Below the pieces are notes generated by a model. It saw only the letters and a program-made list of their open reading frames with translations. It was not told the DNA's origin and ran no database searches. Both the position numbers and the translations under genes were made by a program. A stretch of 64,000 nt of DNA from Bacilli bacterium (lineage in GTDB: Bacteria > Bacillota > Bacilli > RF39 > UBA660): assembly GCA_017525015.1 (NCBI GenBank), contig JAFXUK010000012.1:1-64000 (forward strand), read 5' to 3'. The stretch's first letter is position 1; each line of letters starts with the position of its first letter. Positions 36,660-45,347 of this stretch are shown in pieces.

Positions 36660-36673
36660 GGTAATACCTTGTT
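36655..36673 (-). terminator. Terminator after the 36672-37037 gene
   Basis: AACAAGGTA/TACCTTGTT palindrome followed by a T-run on the minus strand. Confidence 0.8.
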
Positions 36674-37037
36674 ATTTAACTATTTCCTTTAATTTAGCAA
36701 TTATTTCTTTATCTTTATCCTTGTTTTCTATTAACTTAAGTTTTAAACAATTCTTAAGACCCATGAACCTAAAACCATCTATTATGTCTATATCATCTAA
36801 CCAATTAAAGTTAGGTCCTATTTCAAAATCTTTATAATATTTAATATCAGTACCAAATAAGCCTTTCTTTTTTTTCCAATCTACTTTTTCATAGTACTCA
36901 TCACTACAACTTAAATCAATATCACTAGTTTTATCAAGTAATCCATGTACTACTAAACTGGCACCACTAATAATAATATATTCATTTCTATCTAAATCTA
37001 ATTCTTTTAATTCTTTTAATATTGTTTCTCTATCCAT
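36672..37037 (-). CDS. Small nucleotidyltransferase-like protein
   Basis: A 121-residue protein whose start GASLVVHGLLDKTSDIDLSCS matches the nucleotidyltransferase core pattern GxS...(S/T)D(I)DL, with the paired Asp residues that bind metal. A third acidic residue may be in WLDDIDIID. This small-fold class includes MNT-type AMPylating antitoxins and uncharacterised proteins; the partner HEPN toxin is not present. It starts 1 bp after the GH10-like gene stop and is clearly co-transcribed with it. Confidence 0.65.
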   Translation of the reverse strand: MDRETILKELKELDLDRNEYIIISGASLVVHGLLDKTSDIDLSCSDEYYEKVDWKKKKGLFGTDIKYYKDFEIGPNFNWLDDIDIIDGFRFMGLKNCLKLKLIENKDKDKEIIAKLKEIVK

Positions 37038-37038
37038 A

Positions 37039-38766
37039 TTACATTACCAATAAACATATACCTATTAATACTAATAGAATAGCTATCATTACTAATAAAG
37101 CTACTGTAACAGATACATAACCACTTTCATGATTAAACTCTGGTTTTTTAACTTTAACAGTTTCTCTTTTTAGTCTTCTTTCTAATTCTTGTGGATTTAA
37201 AGATTTAATCTTTTCTACACTACCTAATCTAGGCAATAAACCCGCACTTAAAGAATCTATATCTTTAGTATCTTTACCATGAGCTATTTTATCTTCAATA
37301 ACTCTTCTATAATTATGATCTGCTCTATCAAAAATTGACCAGTAGTCTACACTTTCCAAAGGAACACCTGCTTCTCTTAGAGTTTCTGATATCTTCTTTT
37401 GATAATGTCTTTTTAATAACATAATATATTCTTTACTAACTCCAAACTTATTACAATTACTTATTAAACTTGGATTAATATTTAAATCATGTTCTGTTAT
37501 TTGAACTCTAATACCATATTCATTAGCTACTTTAGCTAAGAAAGCCGCACTAGCTTCCATTTTTGTATATTCACCATCTTTAAATAAACTATCATAAACA
37601 TGTAATTGATTACCAAAAACATTTATAAAGCCAGGATTTCTTAATCCCATTCTGGTTATTAAACCATCACAGGCTTTTAATCTATGTTCACCTTCCTCAA
37701 GTGCAGTCTCGTTATACATAACATCAACACCTTCAGGAATTCTACCAACTACCATATCTAATAATTGTTCTAGCTTTATACCAAACATAGCTTCCCATAC
37801 CATACTAGTATCAGGAGCACCATATTTTTCTGTTTTATAACCTAACAACTCATTAAATATTTCTGCACAATTAATTAATCTTGTTTGATCAAATAATACT
37901 TCATCATGGCTTTGAAGATATTCTAAATAGCCTTCTACGAAACCTTTCAATTCCTTTAATACTTTATCTCTACTATAGTTTCTATCTTTAAATTCTATAG
38001 CAGTACTTCTATCAAACAAAGAATGCATTCTAACATGTTTCTGTGTCATTTTGGCATACAAAAGAACTCTATCCATATAGTAAGGATCAAATGCTCTTTC
38101 TCCATTACCTAAATAATGCATAGACATATTATAAGTAGCACCCATACCAACAATTGATTCAATAGTTGGATCTCTTTTAATTAATTTATCTAATTCAAGT
38201 ATCTCATCATAACTAATACTTTGTATATTTTCATAATCATTAGAAATAAATCTACTTATATCATTTAAAACTACTTGTGGATTAGCTAAACCAGATTCAA
38301 AAATAAACTTAATTAAGCCTTTCTCTCCACCTTTATTTAATGCTTCTAAAGCACTAGGAACTAATTCTTTAGGTAAATTTCTTTCCAAATTATATTTAAT
38401 TCTCATATTCATAGAATCTGCTTCACTAAAACCTGCTCTAGGAACTAATTCTCTAAATGAAATAAAACTTTTTTTATAAGCATCAAATACTTCTTTTTTC
38501 TTTTCTTCTAAATTACTTTCTGTTATATCTCCAAAATTTTCATGTTTTATTTGTACACAATTTCTAACAAAGTTAATTAAATCACTAGGTGTTGTTACAT
38601 TAACTAATAATAGTAAATCTATTTGTTGAGTGCTTAAATATAAGCCACTCTTGCTTTGACCAACTTCTAAAGTACAAGGTTCACTAGATACATCTCCATA
38701 CATTTCTCTTAAAGATGCATGCTCTCCTTCTACTTTTCTTAAGGCTTGTTCTAATTCACTATTCAT
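37039..38766 (-). CDS. GH10 xylanase-like protein with C-terminal membrane anchor and no signal peptide
   Basis: A 575-residue protein. The first 170 residues are helical and unrecognised. Residues about 195-490 follow GH10 glycosidase order: DRVLLYAKMTQKHVRMHSL (about 232-250), AEIFNELLG with a Glu at the acid/base position (about 306), MYNETALEEGEHR, GNQLHVYD, VQITEHDL with a Glu at the nucleophile position (about 425), and VDYWSIFD. There is no N-terminal signal; a single hydrophobic helix ends the protein (about 550-575), as in tail-anchored proteins. ATG 38766 with AGGTGATGTT is chosen over a start 16 codons upstream. Coupled to the nucleotidyltransferase-like gene. Substrate and side of the membrane are unknown. 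Confidence 0.62.
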   Translation of the reverse strand: MNSELEQALRKVEGEHASLREMYGDVSSEPCTLEVGQSKSGLYLSTQQIDLLLLVNVTTPSDLINFVRNCVQIKHENFGDITESNLEEKKKEVFDAYKKSFISFRELVPRAGFSEADSMNMRIKYNLERNLPKELVPSALEALNKGGEKGLIKFIFESGLANPQVVLNDISRFISNDYENIQSISYDEILELDKLIKRDPTIESIVGMGATYNMSMHYLGNGERAFDPYYMDRVLLYAKMTQKHVRMHSLFDRSTAIEFKDRNYSRDKVLKELKGFVEGYLEYLQSHDEVLFDQTRLINCAEIFNELLGYKTEKYGAPDTSMVWEAMFGIKLEQLLDMVVGRIPEGVDVMYNETALEEGEHRLKACDGLITRMGLRNPGFINVFGNQLHVYDSLFKDGEYTKMEASAAFLAKVANEYGIRVQITEHDLNINPSLISNCNKFGVSKEYIMLLKRHYQKKISETLREAGVPLESVDYWSIFDRADHNYRRVIEDKIAHGKDTKDIDSLSAGLLPRLGSVEKIKSLNPQELERRLKRETVKVKKPEFNHESGYVSVTVALLVMIAILLVLIGICLLVM

Positions 38767-38797
38767 AACATCACCTACTATATTGATTATACCAAAA

Positions 38798-38817
38798 AAA
38801 GTACCTTTCGGCACTTT
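38798..38817 (-). terminator. Terminator after the 38820-40049 gene
   Basis: On the minus strand AAAGTGCC-GAAA-GGTACTTT, a stem with one G-U pair capped by a GNRA loop, then T7. Confidence 0.85.
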
Positions 38818-38819
38818 AA

Positions 38820-40049
38820 TTAAAATATTTTTTCTTCTTTCAGATAATTAGCTAAGACATTTTTTCTTGATGTTCTTAGCATTTTTTCTAATTTAATACA
38901 TCCATATTTTTGTAATTCAATGTATTTATTCTTCATATTTTTATTTAAAGACATCGCATTTAAAACATTCTTAAATTCAAAATAGAACCTTAATACTTCA
39001 TCACTATCCATATACATACATACTTGATCAAATACCTTGTCCATATTCTTTAAATAATTCTTTATATTAAATGAAACTCTATCTATTAACTTCTCATTTA
39101 ATATTCTAATAATATCTTCATATAAAGGAATAACATCATAACTAGCATCAAAGATAACATACTTATTAACAAAATTTCTTTTAATAATATTATTTGTATC
39201 TACCTTATTTAACTTTTCTTTATATAATTCTAATTGTTTCTTTCCTCCATAAGCTTCTTTAGTTAAACGAAGAAGTTTATCCACACTACTATTAGAAAAA
39301 TTAAAATCATTAACTTCTGCATATAAATTGTTAATAATATCACTTGATACTTTGTAATAATCTTCACAATCATATTCTAACTTATTTATTGAAGATAAAA
39401 TCTTAAACATATTTCTAACATAATTCCTTCTCTTCTTTTCTAAAGGAGCTAGTTTACTAATTTCATATCTATCTAAATCATTAAATATATTCATTTTGCC
39501 TTCTTTTAAAGAATCATAAAACATATCATTTTCAAGCATAAAAGAATCAACTACAAAACTCATAAATGGATATTCGTCTATTGCTTTCATATGAACATAT
39601 ATTAAATCATTTAACTTAAGATAACTTATCTTCCTAACTTTGTCTTTATCCTTCTTAGGTAATACTATTTTTTCTTTTTTAGGTTTATTCTTTTTAACAA
39701 TACCTTCATATTCATTTAAAAGATTATTAACAATAGTTAATAGATTATCTTCATCTACTAAAGTACATAAATATCTACTATATTCACTACTAGATAAATT
39801 ACTCTTATAACTACTCTTAATTAACTTCTTTAAATCATCTACTAAATTAGATACATCAGTAATCTTGCCTTCAATAGAATTAATATTATTATTAATACTT
39901 TTTATATATCTACTCTTACCTTCATTTTTTACAAATAATTCGACATTAGATTTTAAAGCTTTACTAATAAAAGCTGAATAATTTTTAACATAAAATGCAC
40001 AATATATTAAACATTGTTCAATAATATTTAATTTATTATCATCCATCAT
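38820..40049 (-). CDS. Uncharacterised helical protein
   Basis: A 409-residue Lys/Asn/Leu-rich protein, predicted mostly helical, with no membrane segment and a Lys-rich linker (about 120-145, KKNKPKKEKIVLPKKDKDK). No family is recognised. It begins 11 bp after tsaC (ribosome binding site GAGGTGAT overlapping the tsaC end), so it is transcribed with tsaC. A terminator separates it from the GH10-like gene. Its Asn/Lys/Ile-heavy composition follows the genome's AT bias. Confidence 0.6.
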   Translation of the reverse strand: MMDDNKLNIIEQCLIYCAFYVKNYSAFISKALKSNVELFVKNEGKSRYIKSINNNINSIEGKITDVSNLVDDLKKLIKSSYKSNLSSSEYSRYLCTLVDEDNLLTIVNNLLNEYEGIVKKNKPKKEKIVLPKKDKDKVRKISYLKLNDLIYVHMKAIDEYPFMSFVVDSFMLENDMFYDSLKEGKMNIFNDLDRYEISKLAPLEKKRRNYVRNMFKILSSINKLEYDCEDYYKVSSDIINNLYAEVNDFNFSNSSVDKLLRLTKEAYGGKKQLELYKEKLNKVDTNNIIKRNFVNKYVIFDASYDVIPLYEDIIRILNEKLIDRVSFNIKNYLKNMDKVFDQVCMYMDSDEVLRFYFEFKNVLNAMSLNKNMKNKYIELQKYGCIKLEKMLRTSRKNVLANYLKEEKIF

Positions 40050-40060
40050 TAAAAATCACC

Positions 40061-40654
40061 TCAATCTATACAATCAAATGAACTCCTTATATCACTTGAT
40101 AAATCCCCATCTCTAAGTATTTTAACCTTATTATCTATAATTGTAACTATTGTTGAAGAAGCAGCTACTACTTCTCCACCATCACTAATATAAGCTATAT
40201 ATTTTTTTAATTCAGGGTCCAACATACTTGTATTAGTTATTGTATCACTATTACTTATATTAGCACTAGTAGATATTAATGGTTCATTAACTATCTTTAA
40301 TATTTCTAATAACTCTTTATGATTAGGATATCTAACAGCAATAGTATTTAATCCACCAGTTAATTCACTAGGTACATCATCATTTTTATCAAAGATAATT
40401 GTTAATTTACCTGGCCAATATTTATTCATTAAATCCTTATGTACTAAAGAGATGTTTTTAGCCACTTTAGAAAGCATTTCTTCTCCATTAACTAAAACTA
40501 TTAATGACTTATTCTTAGCTCTCTGTTTAGCTTCAAATACCTTTCTTATAACATTTAAATCTAAAGCTTTAGCCATAATACCATAAACAGTATCTGTTGG
40601 TGTAATAACTAAATTACCATTTTCTATTTCCTTAACTATTCTCTGAATATCCAT
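40061..40654 (-). CDS. tsaC: L-threonylcarbamoyladenylate synthase (TsaC/Sua5 family)
   Basis: A 197-residue YrdC-domain enzyme that makes threonylcarbamoyl-AMP from Thr, bicarbonate and ATP for t6A37 of ANN-decoding tRNAs. Signatures: GNLVITPTDTVYGIMA, KAKQRAKNKSLIVLV-type nucleotide site, YWPGKLTIIF, AVRYPNH and PLISTSANIS. It lacks the C-terminal Sua5 domain, so it is the short TsaC type (YwlC would be longer). The ATG follows GTGGTGG; the gene ends with TGA. Confidence 0.93.
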   Translation of the reverse strand: MDIQRIVKEIENGNLVITPTDTVYGIMAKALDLNVIRKVFEAKQRAKNKSLIVLVNGEEMLSKVAKNISLVHKDLMNKYWPGKLTIIFDKNDDVPSELTGGLNTIAVRYPNHKELLEILKIVNEPLISTSANISNSDTITNTSMLDPELKKYIAYISDGGEVVAASSTIVTIIDNKVKILRDGDLSSDIRSSFDCID

Positions 40655-40686
40655 AAAACCACCACTTATATTTTAACATAAAAAAA

Positions 40687-40700
40687 GACCATAAGGTCTA
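40687..40700 (-). terminator. Terminator after the 40698-41666 gene
   Basis: AGACC/GGTCT stem with an ATAA loop and T7 on the minus strand, overlapping the stop. Confidence 0.78.
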
Positions 40701-41666
40701 TAAGTCTAAATATTCCTTTGGTCCCATTAAAGCTATTTCACCATTTTCATCAATAAACATAGCCATCATAAACATATAGTTACTATAATCACCATCTAAG
40801 TCGATATCATCTAATGGTTTTACACACTTATTAGAATTGTCATAACATAAATAATTAACTTCTATTAAATATGACTCAGCATAAGAAGTACCTCTAAATT
40901 TAAACTTACCATAGTTATCTAAATAATGAATACTAAAATCTCTTATACCTTCATCATCTGTTATGATACCTTCAGTTTTAAAATACTCTCTAACTTTAGG
41001 TCCATACTCTTCTTCTAAAGCTTTTGTATGTGCACCTGTTCTTTTAAAAGTAAATACATCTTGAATATCATTATATTGATCATATCTTATATAAAAATAT
41101 ATTTTAGAAGGATCATTAAATTCTTTCTTAAAATAGAAACATCTCTTATTTAAACCTTTACAACTTAAATCAGCTTCTACATAATAATCCCATCCACCGT
41201 CTGCTAACTCTTCATCAAATTCAGCAGAAGTTATTTCTAATGATGAAAAAGAATCTCTTTTAACCATATTATTATCATCACCATACTTCATTAACTTTTC
41301 GTATACTGAAATAATAAATGTCTTTTGATCAAATTCAGAGCAAGAATCATATAATACATAACCTACATATCGGTCACCACTTTTACAATATAAAACGTTA
41401 TAACCAATACCTTTATATAAAGTACCATTTTCTACTTTCTTCTTAATAGAAAATAATGGCTTAGTTCCTAATTTAGTTACCTTAACAAAATCAAAGGCTA
41501 TAAAACCTAAGAAAGCTATTACTGCTAAAGCTATTACTGTAATAACATAGTGTTTTCTTTTTAATCTTTGGTATTCCTTTTCTACAGCTTTTCTATCAGT
41601 AACATCTACACCGTAGAAATAGTTTGAAGGTTGTCCTTCATCTTTTTTTCCTTGAATAGGTTGCAT
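40698..41666 (-). CDS. Membrane-anchored uncharacterised protein
   Basis: The 322-residue protein has a charged cytoplasmic N-terminus (about 1-38), a membrane helix (about 40-62) and an external domain of about 260 residues with seven or so Cys (for instance YCKSGD, DSCSEF, LSCKGLNKRC, LCYDNSNKCV), so disulfides are possible. No family is recognised. ATG with AGGTGATTGT; own promoter and terminator. Confidence 0.6.
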   Translation of the reverse strand: MQPIQGKKDEGQPSNYFYGVDVTDRKAVEKEYQRLKRKHYVITVIALAVIAFLGFIAFDFVKVTKLGTKPLFSIKKKVENGTLYKGIGYNVLYCKSGDRYVGYVLYDSCSEFDQKTFIISVYEKLMKYGDDNNMVKRDSFSSLEITSAEFDEELADGGWDYYVEADLSCKGLNKRCFYFKKEFNDPSKIYFYIRYDQYNDIQDVFTFKRTGAHTKALEEEYGPKVREYFKTEGIITDDEGIRDFSIHYLDNYGKFKFRGTSYAESYLIEVNYLCYDNSNKCVKPLDDIDLDGDYSNYMFMMAMFIDENGEIALMGPKEYLDL

Positions 41667-41687
41667 ACAATCACCTCTACTATATTA

Positions 41688-41696
41688 ATTATATCA
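41688..41696 (-). promoter_or_regulatory. Extended -10 promoter of the 40698 gene
   Basis: TGA-TATAAT on the minus strand with only a T-rich stretch in the -35 position. Confidence 0.6.
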
Positions 41697-41744
41697 TTAA
41701 AACAAGTAAAAAAAATAATTATCAATTTTTATTTACATAAAAAA

Positions 41745-41763
41745 AGAAGATTTATTATCTTCT
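41745..41763 (-). terminator. Terminator after yugP
   Basis: AGAAGAT/ATCTTCT stem with a 5-nt loop and a T7 run on the minus strand. Confidence 0.82.
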
Positions 41764-42423
41764 TCTATTAAGCATTGATAACAAACGTAGTAAGTTTAGT
41801 AATGATGATAATACTGCAGCAACATAAGTTAAAGCTGCTGCTTTTAATACTTTCTTACTTCCTTCTTTATCTGCTTGGTCAACTAAACCTTCTTTTTCTA
41901 ATTGAACTAAAGCTCTTCTACTAGCATCAAATTCTACTGGTAAAGTTACTAATTGGAATAATAAACCAACTATTACAGATGCTATTGCAACTAATAATAA
42001 TCCAGCATATCCTAAAACGATACTTATAAAGAACATAATATATGCACTATAAGTAACAAAGTTAACAACTGGTACTAAAGATGCTCTAATTCTCATAAAA
42101 GCATATCCAGTCTTATCTTGTATAGCATGTCCACATTCATGAGCAGCTACTGCTACTGATGCAATGCTATTACCATGATAAATATCTGTAGATAATCTAA
42201 CTACCTTTTGTCTTGGATCATAATGATCTGTTAAATTACCAGGAGTTTCTACTATATACATATCCTTCATATCATTAGCATCTAATATAGCTCTAGCAAC
42301 ATCAAAACCAGTTAAACTTTTTTGATTTATTATTTGTTTATACTTACCATATGTCGAATTAATATTTAATGTTGCAATTAACGGAATAATTAATATTAAT
42401 ACATATAAAATTATTAAATCCAA
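41755..42423 (-). CDS. yugP: YugP-type membrane zinc metallopeptidase
   Basis: A 222-residue member of the Peptidase_M zinc neutral family PF04298. An N-terminal membrane segment is followed by a cytosol-facing or membrane-proximal catalytic part with AAHECGHAIQ (HExxH type: HECGH, about 112-116), then three hydrophobic segments (about 128-175 and the end). Function in Bacillus is not defined. Translation starts at TTG 42423, with AGAGGTGA at the right distance; no in-frame ATG fits better. It begins 12 bp after cysS, so likely co-transcribed. Confidence 0.85.
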   Translation of the reverse strand: MDLIILYVLILIIPLIATLNINSTYGKYKQIINQKSLTGFDVARAILDANDMKDMYIVETPGNLTDHYDPRQKVVRLSTDIYHGNSIASVAVAAHECGHAIQDKTGYAFMRIRASLVPVVNFVTYSAYIMFFISIVLGYAGLLLVAIASVIVGLLFQLVTLPVEFDASRRALVQLEKEGLVDQADKEGSKKVLKAAALTYVAAVLSSLLNLLRLLSMLNRRR

Positions 42424-42435
42424 TTAAACTCACCT

Positions 42436-43746
42436 CTAAATAATATTCTTTTCAACTAAAATACTTCTCATCTTATCAGCATTTTCAAAGTCTTTATTAT
42501 TTCTATATTCCATCCATTTATTATATGTTTCCTTATCTTCATCTGATAATACTGGTAAATCATATTTCAAGCCAAGAATATAGCAGATTAAATTAATCTT
42601 ATCATAAGTTTCAACAAATTCTTCTTTTTGTCTAATCTTATTATTTAACTCTTTAACTAAATCTAAAAGATAAGTTATTAAATTAGAAGTATTAAAATCA
42701 TCATCCATTATTTCATTAATCTTAGAATCTTCTTTTACTTTACAAACTTCTAATCCCTTTAATTGAATTTCCAAATTAGCTTGTTTTAAAACATTTCTAA
42801 CTTTATCATCAATTGTTCCACATTCTTTAAATAAATTTTCTGATAAATCAAATGGTAATCTATAATTATTTTTTAAAATACCTAATCTAATTACATTAAC
42901 AGGATATTTCTCGATTAAATCTCTAGCTAACATAAAATTTCCTAAAGACTTACTCATCTTAACCCCATTAACCATTACATGACCATTGTGTATCCAATAG
43001 TTAGCTAACTTCGTACCCCAAGCACCTTTTGCTTGAGCCATTTCATTCTCGTGATGTGGAAATTTTAAATCCACGCCTCCACCGTGAATATCTATTTTAT
43101 CTCCAAATAACTTGTTAATCATAACAACACACTCAGTATGCCATCCTGGTCTACCTTTACCAAAAGGAGAATCCCATGTAATACCTTCTTTTGTCTTTTT
43201 CCATAAAACAAAGTCATATGGATTTTCTTTGTTTTCATCTACATCAATTCTATTACCAGCATCTAGATCATCTACTACTTGTTTACTTAACTCCCCATAA
43301 CCTGGTACAGAATTAACTCTAAAGTAAACATCATCACCACTTTGATAAGCATGTCCCTTATCTAATAATAATTGAATAAAATCAATTATCTCAGGCATTG
43401 TTTCTGTTACTCTAGGACGATAATCAATATCTAAACAGTTTAAAGCCTTAACGTCGTCCAAATATATCTTGATAAATTTGTCAGTTAATTCTTTCTCTGT
43501 TACGCCTTCATCTTTAGCTGCTTTAATAATCTTATCGTCTACATCGGTAAAATTACTAGCATAAGTAACCTTATAACCGCAATATTTAAAATATCTATAA
43601 ATCATATCAAAGATAATAACTGGACACATGTTACCTACATGAGCATAACTATAAACAGTAGGTCCACAGACATACATATTTATAACTCCATCCTCTATAG
43701 TTTTAAATTCTTCGATTTTTCCACCTAATGTGTTAAAAACTTTCAT
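42436..43746 (-). CDS. cysS: Cysteinyl-tRNA synthetase
   Basis: A class I synthetase charging tRNA-Cys, 436 residues. The HIGH-equivalent is in YVCGPTVYSYAHVGN (about 22-36), with the Cys that helps bind zinc; GRPGWHTECVVM, HGGGVDLKFPHHENE and KMSKSLGN (about 260-267) are intact. The C-terminal helical tRNA-binding part is short. ATG 43746 follows GGAAGGTGAT; an in-frame start five codons upstream is rejected. Usually next to mrnC in Firmicutes, but here relocated beside yugP. Confidence 0.96.
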   Translation of the reverse strand: MKVFNTLGGKIEEFKTIEDGVINMYVCGPTVYSYAHVGNMCPVIIFDMIYRYFKYCGYKVTYASNFTDVDDKIIKAAKDEGVTEKELTDKFIKIYLDDVKALNCLDIDYRPRVTETMPEIIDFIQLLLDKGHAYQSGDDVYFRVNSVPGYGELSKQVVDDLDAGNRIDVDENKENPYDFVLWKKTKEGITWDSPFGKGRPGWHTECVVMINKLFGDKIDIHGGGVDLKFPHHENEMAQAKGAWGTKLANYWIHNGHVMVNGVKMSKSLGNFMLARDLIEKYPVNVIRLGILKNNYRLPFDLSENLFKECGTIDDKVRNVLKQANLEIQLKGLEVCKVKEDSKINEIMDDDFNTSNLITYLLDLVKELNNKIRQKEEFVETYDKINLICYILGLKYDLPVLSDEDKETYNKWMEYRNNKDFENADKMRSILVEKNII

Positions 43747-43804
43747 CAAATCACCTTCCAATTAAAATCTTAAGGATATTTTAGCACAATTACAGCCATA
43801 AAAA

Positions 43805-43824
43805 AAGAAGTATTACTACTTCTT
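43805..43824 (-). terminator. Terminator after the permease gene
   Basis: AAGAAGTA/TACTTCTT stem with a TTAC loop and a T7 run on the minus strand. Confidence 0.85.
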
Positions 43825-45262
43825 ATAAATAAACAACTATATACATAGCTAACATAAAGATTACAATTGCACTTAAAGCAAACTTCCAAATATATTTTAA
43901 CCATTTGCCATAAGAAATATCTAAATATGTTAAACCAGATAATAATACGAAACTTGTTGGTCCTACTAATAATGAAATACCATATCCAAATCTCCATATA
44001 ATAGATGTTAAAACAATATTATCTTTAAAGTTAGTTGCTAAATATTGTCCAAATAAATATCCTAATAGATCTTGTTCAACTAATAATGTTTGACCAGCAA
44101 ATCCTCCAAAGAATAATTGAATAATATTAAACTTATCAACTAATAAAGAATTCATTACTGTTAAAAGCCAAGGATATTGAGTTGTTAATAATATTGGTGT
44201 AAAACATAAAGCATAAATAATAGCTACCTTAACCATTTTCTTTAAGCCTTCACCAAAGTTATAGAAGAATTCTCCAACTTTAATCTTATTGATAATAGCC
44301 ATTACAATTGTTATTAAAACAAGACTAAATGAAGAAAACATCATATCTGTTAAAGCACCAAATTCTCTAGCATTACCACTATTAGTACCAAATAATGTTG
44401 CAATTAATGGAACATCCTTAAATACTAAGAACTTAGTATTAAACTTATTAAATAATTCAGTAAAATACTTAACACCAAAACCTGTATCCCAAGAAATATA
44501 AGCTACAAATACAGAAACAAATAATAATACAAATAATACTATAGTTGGCCATAATTTAACTTTCTTCTTAGCTTTAACGCCACTTTCATCTAATTCTTCA
44601 GTAGCAAATAAATCATAATCGATTTCATCAACTGTTTTTTTATTCTTATTCATATGTAAAATAGCAAATGCTACGAATAAAGCATACATTAAAACAAATA
44701 TAATTGCTTTAAGTAAGAATTGTTTACTAAAGTCTAACATTAAATACTCATTCATATATTTCATACCAAAAGTACCAAATGTTTGACCTAACAATCCAAC
44801 AAATATACCACCAAATGATGCTAAGAAAGCAGTCATTCTATCTTTACCATCACCAATAAATACTGTAACGATAAAAGGAACAAAAATTAATAAAGCTAAT
44901 ATTTGAGTAGAAATAGAAACAAAGATTCCCATTACTAATACTAATACAGCTAATACCCATTTTTCCTTTCCATGAATGAAGTCAATTGCCTTATCGACCA
45001 ATTTTCTATAAGATTTAGTCTCAGCTAATACTCCATAACATCCACCAATCATAAGAATAAAGAATACATCCATCATCTTATAATAAACAGTACCATAGAT
45101 ATAATAGAATAAATCATAAATACCTGCTCTACTATAACCAAGTTCAGCATATACTCCATTAGCAAATGTACCGCCTTTAATAAACCAAGATAATACAACA
45201 ACAGCTACTGAAATACATAATAACATTATTAACTTGTCATATTTTTTCAAATTCTTTTTCAT
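43823..45262 (-). CDS. Multi-pass permease, possibly YfcC-like
   Basis: The 479-residue protein has about 12 membrane segments with a charged cytoplasmic loop in the middle (about 200-235, KNKKTVDEIDYDLFATEELDES...KKKVK). The general plan and segments such as FFILMIGGCYGVLAETKSYRKLVDKAIDF recall the YfcC/C4-dicarboxylate-type carriers of the ion transporter superfamily, but the similarity seen is limited and the substrate cannot be stated. It has a GGGAGG ribosome binding site, its own promoter and terminator, and stands between cysS and lysS with no partner gene. Confidence 0.55.
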   Translation of the reverse strand: MKKNLKKYDKLIMLLCISVAVVVLSWFIKGGTFANGVYAELGYSRAGIYDLFYYIYGTVYYKMMDVFFILMIGGCYGVLAETKSYRKLVDKAIDFIHGKEKWVLAVLVLVMGIFVSISTQILALLIFVPFIVTVFIGDGKDRMTAFLASFGGIFVGLLGQTFGTFGMKYMNEYLMLDFSKQFLLKAIIFVLMYALFVAFAILHMNKNKKTVDEIDYDLFATEELDESGVKAKKKVKLWPTIVLFVLLFVSVFVAYISWDTGFGVKYFTELFNKFNTKFLVFKDVPLIATLFGTNSGNAREFGALTDMMFSSFSLVLITIVMAIINKIKVGEFFYNFGEGLKKMVKVAIIYALCFTPILLTTQYPWLLTVMNSLLVDKFNIIQLFFGGFAGQTLLVEQDLLGYLFGQYLATNFKDNIVLTSIIWRFGYGISLLVGPTSFVLLSGLTYLDISYGKWLKYIWKFALSAIVIFMLAMYIVVYL

Positions 45263-45281
45263 ACTTACCTCCCATAATAAA

Positions 45282-45290
45282 ATTATAACA
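45282..45290 (-). promoter_or_regulatory. Extended -10 promoter of the permease gene
   Basis: TGT-TATAAT on the minus strand, with TTGCTG 19 bp upstream as a possible -35. Confidence 0.55.
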
Positions 45291-45323
45291 CAATGTGCCT
45301 TATTTTCAGCAAAAAACGTAAAA

Positions 45324-45347
45324 AAAGAAAGATTAATTTCTTTCTTT
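45324..45347 (-). terminator. Terminator after lysS
   Basis: AGAAAGA/TTTCTTTCTTT-type stem around a TTAAT loop, T-rich on the minus side, overlapping the stop region. Confidence 0.7.

Noticed and set aside
36600..36671. LexA/SOS box upstream of uvrB
   Set aside because: Only a half-site-like CGAAC is seen at the start of the gene; no inverted partner at the proper spacing.
36672..37037. MNT/HEPN toxin-antitoxin pair
   Set aside because: The adjacent genes do not look like HEPN proteins; only the nucleotidyltransferase-like half is visible.
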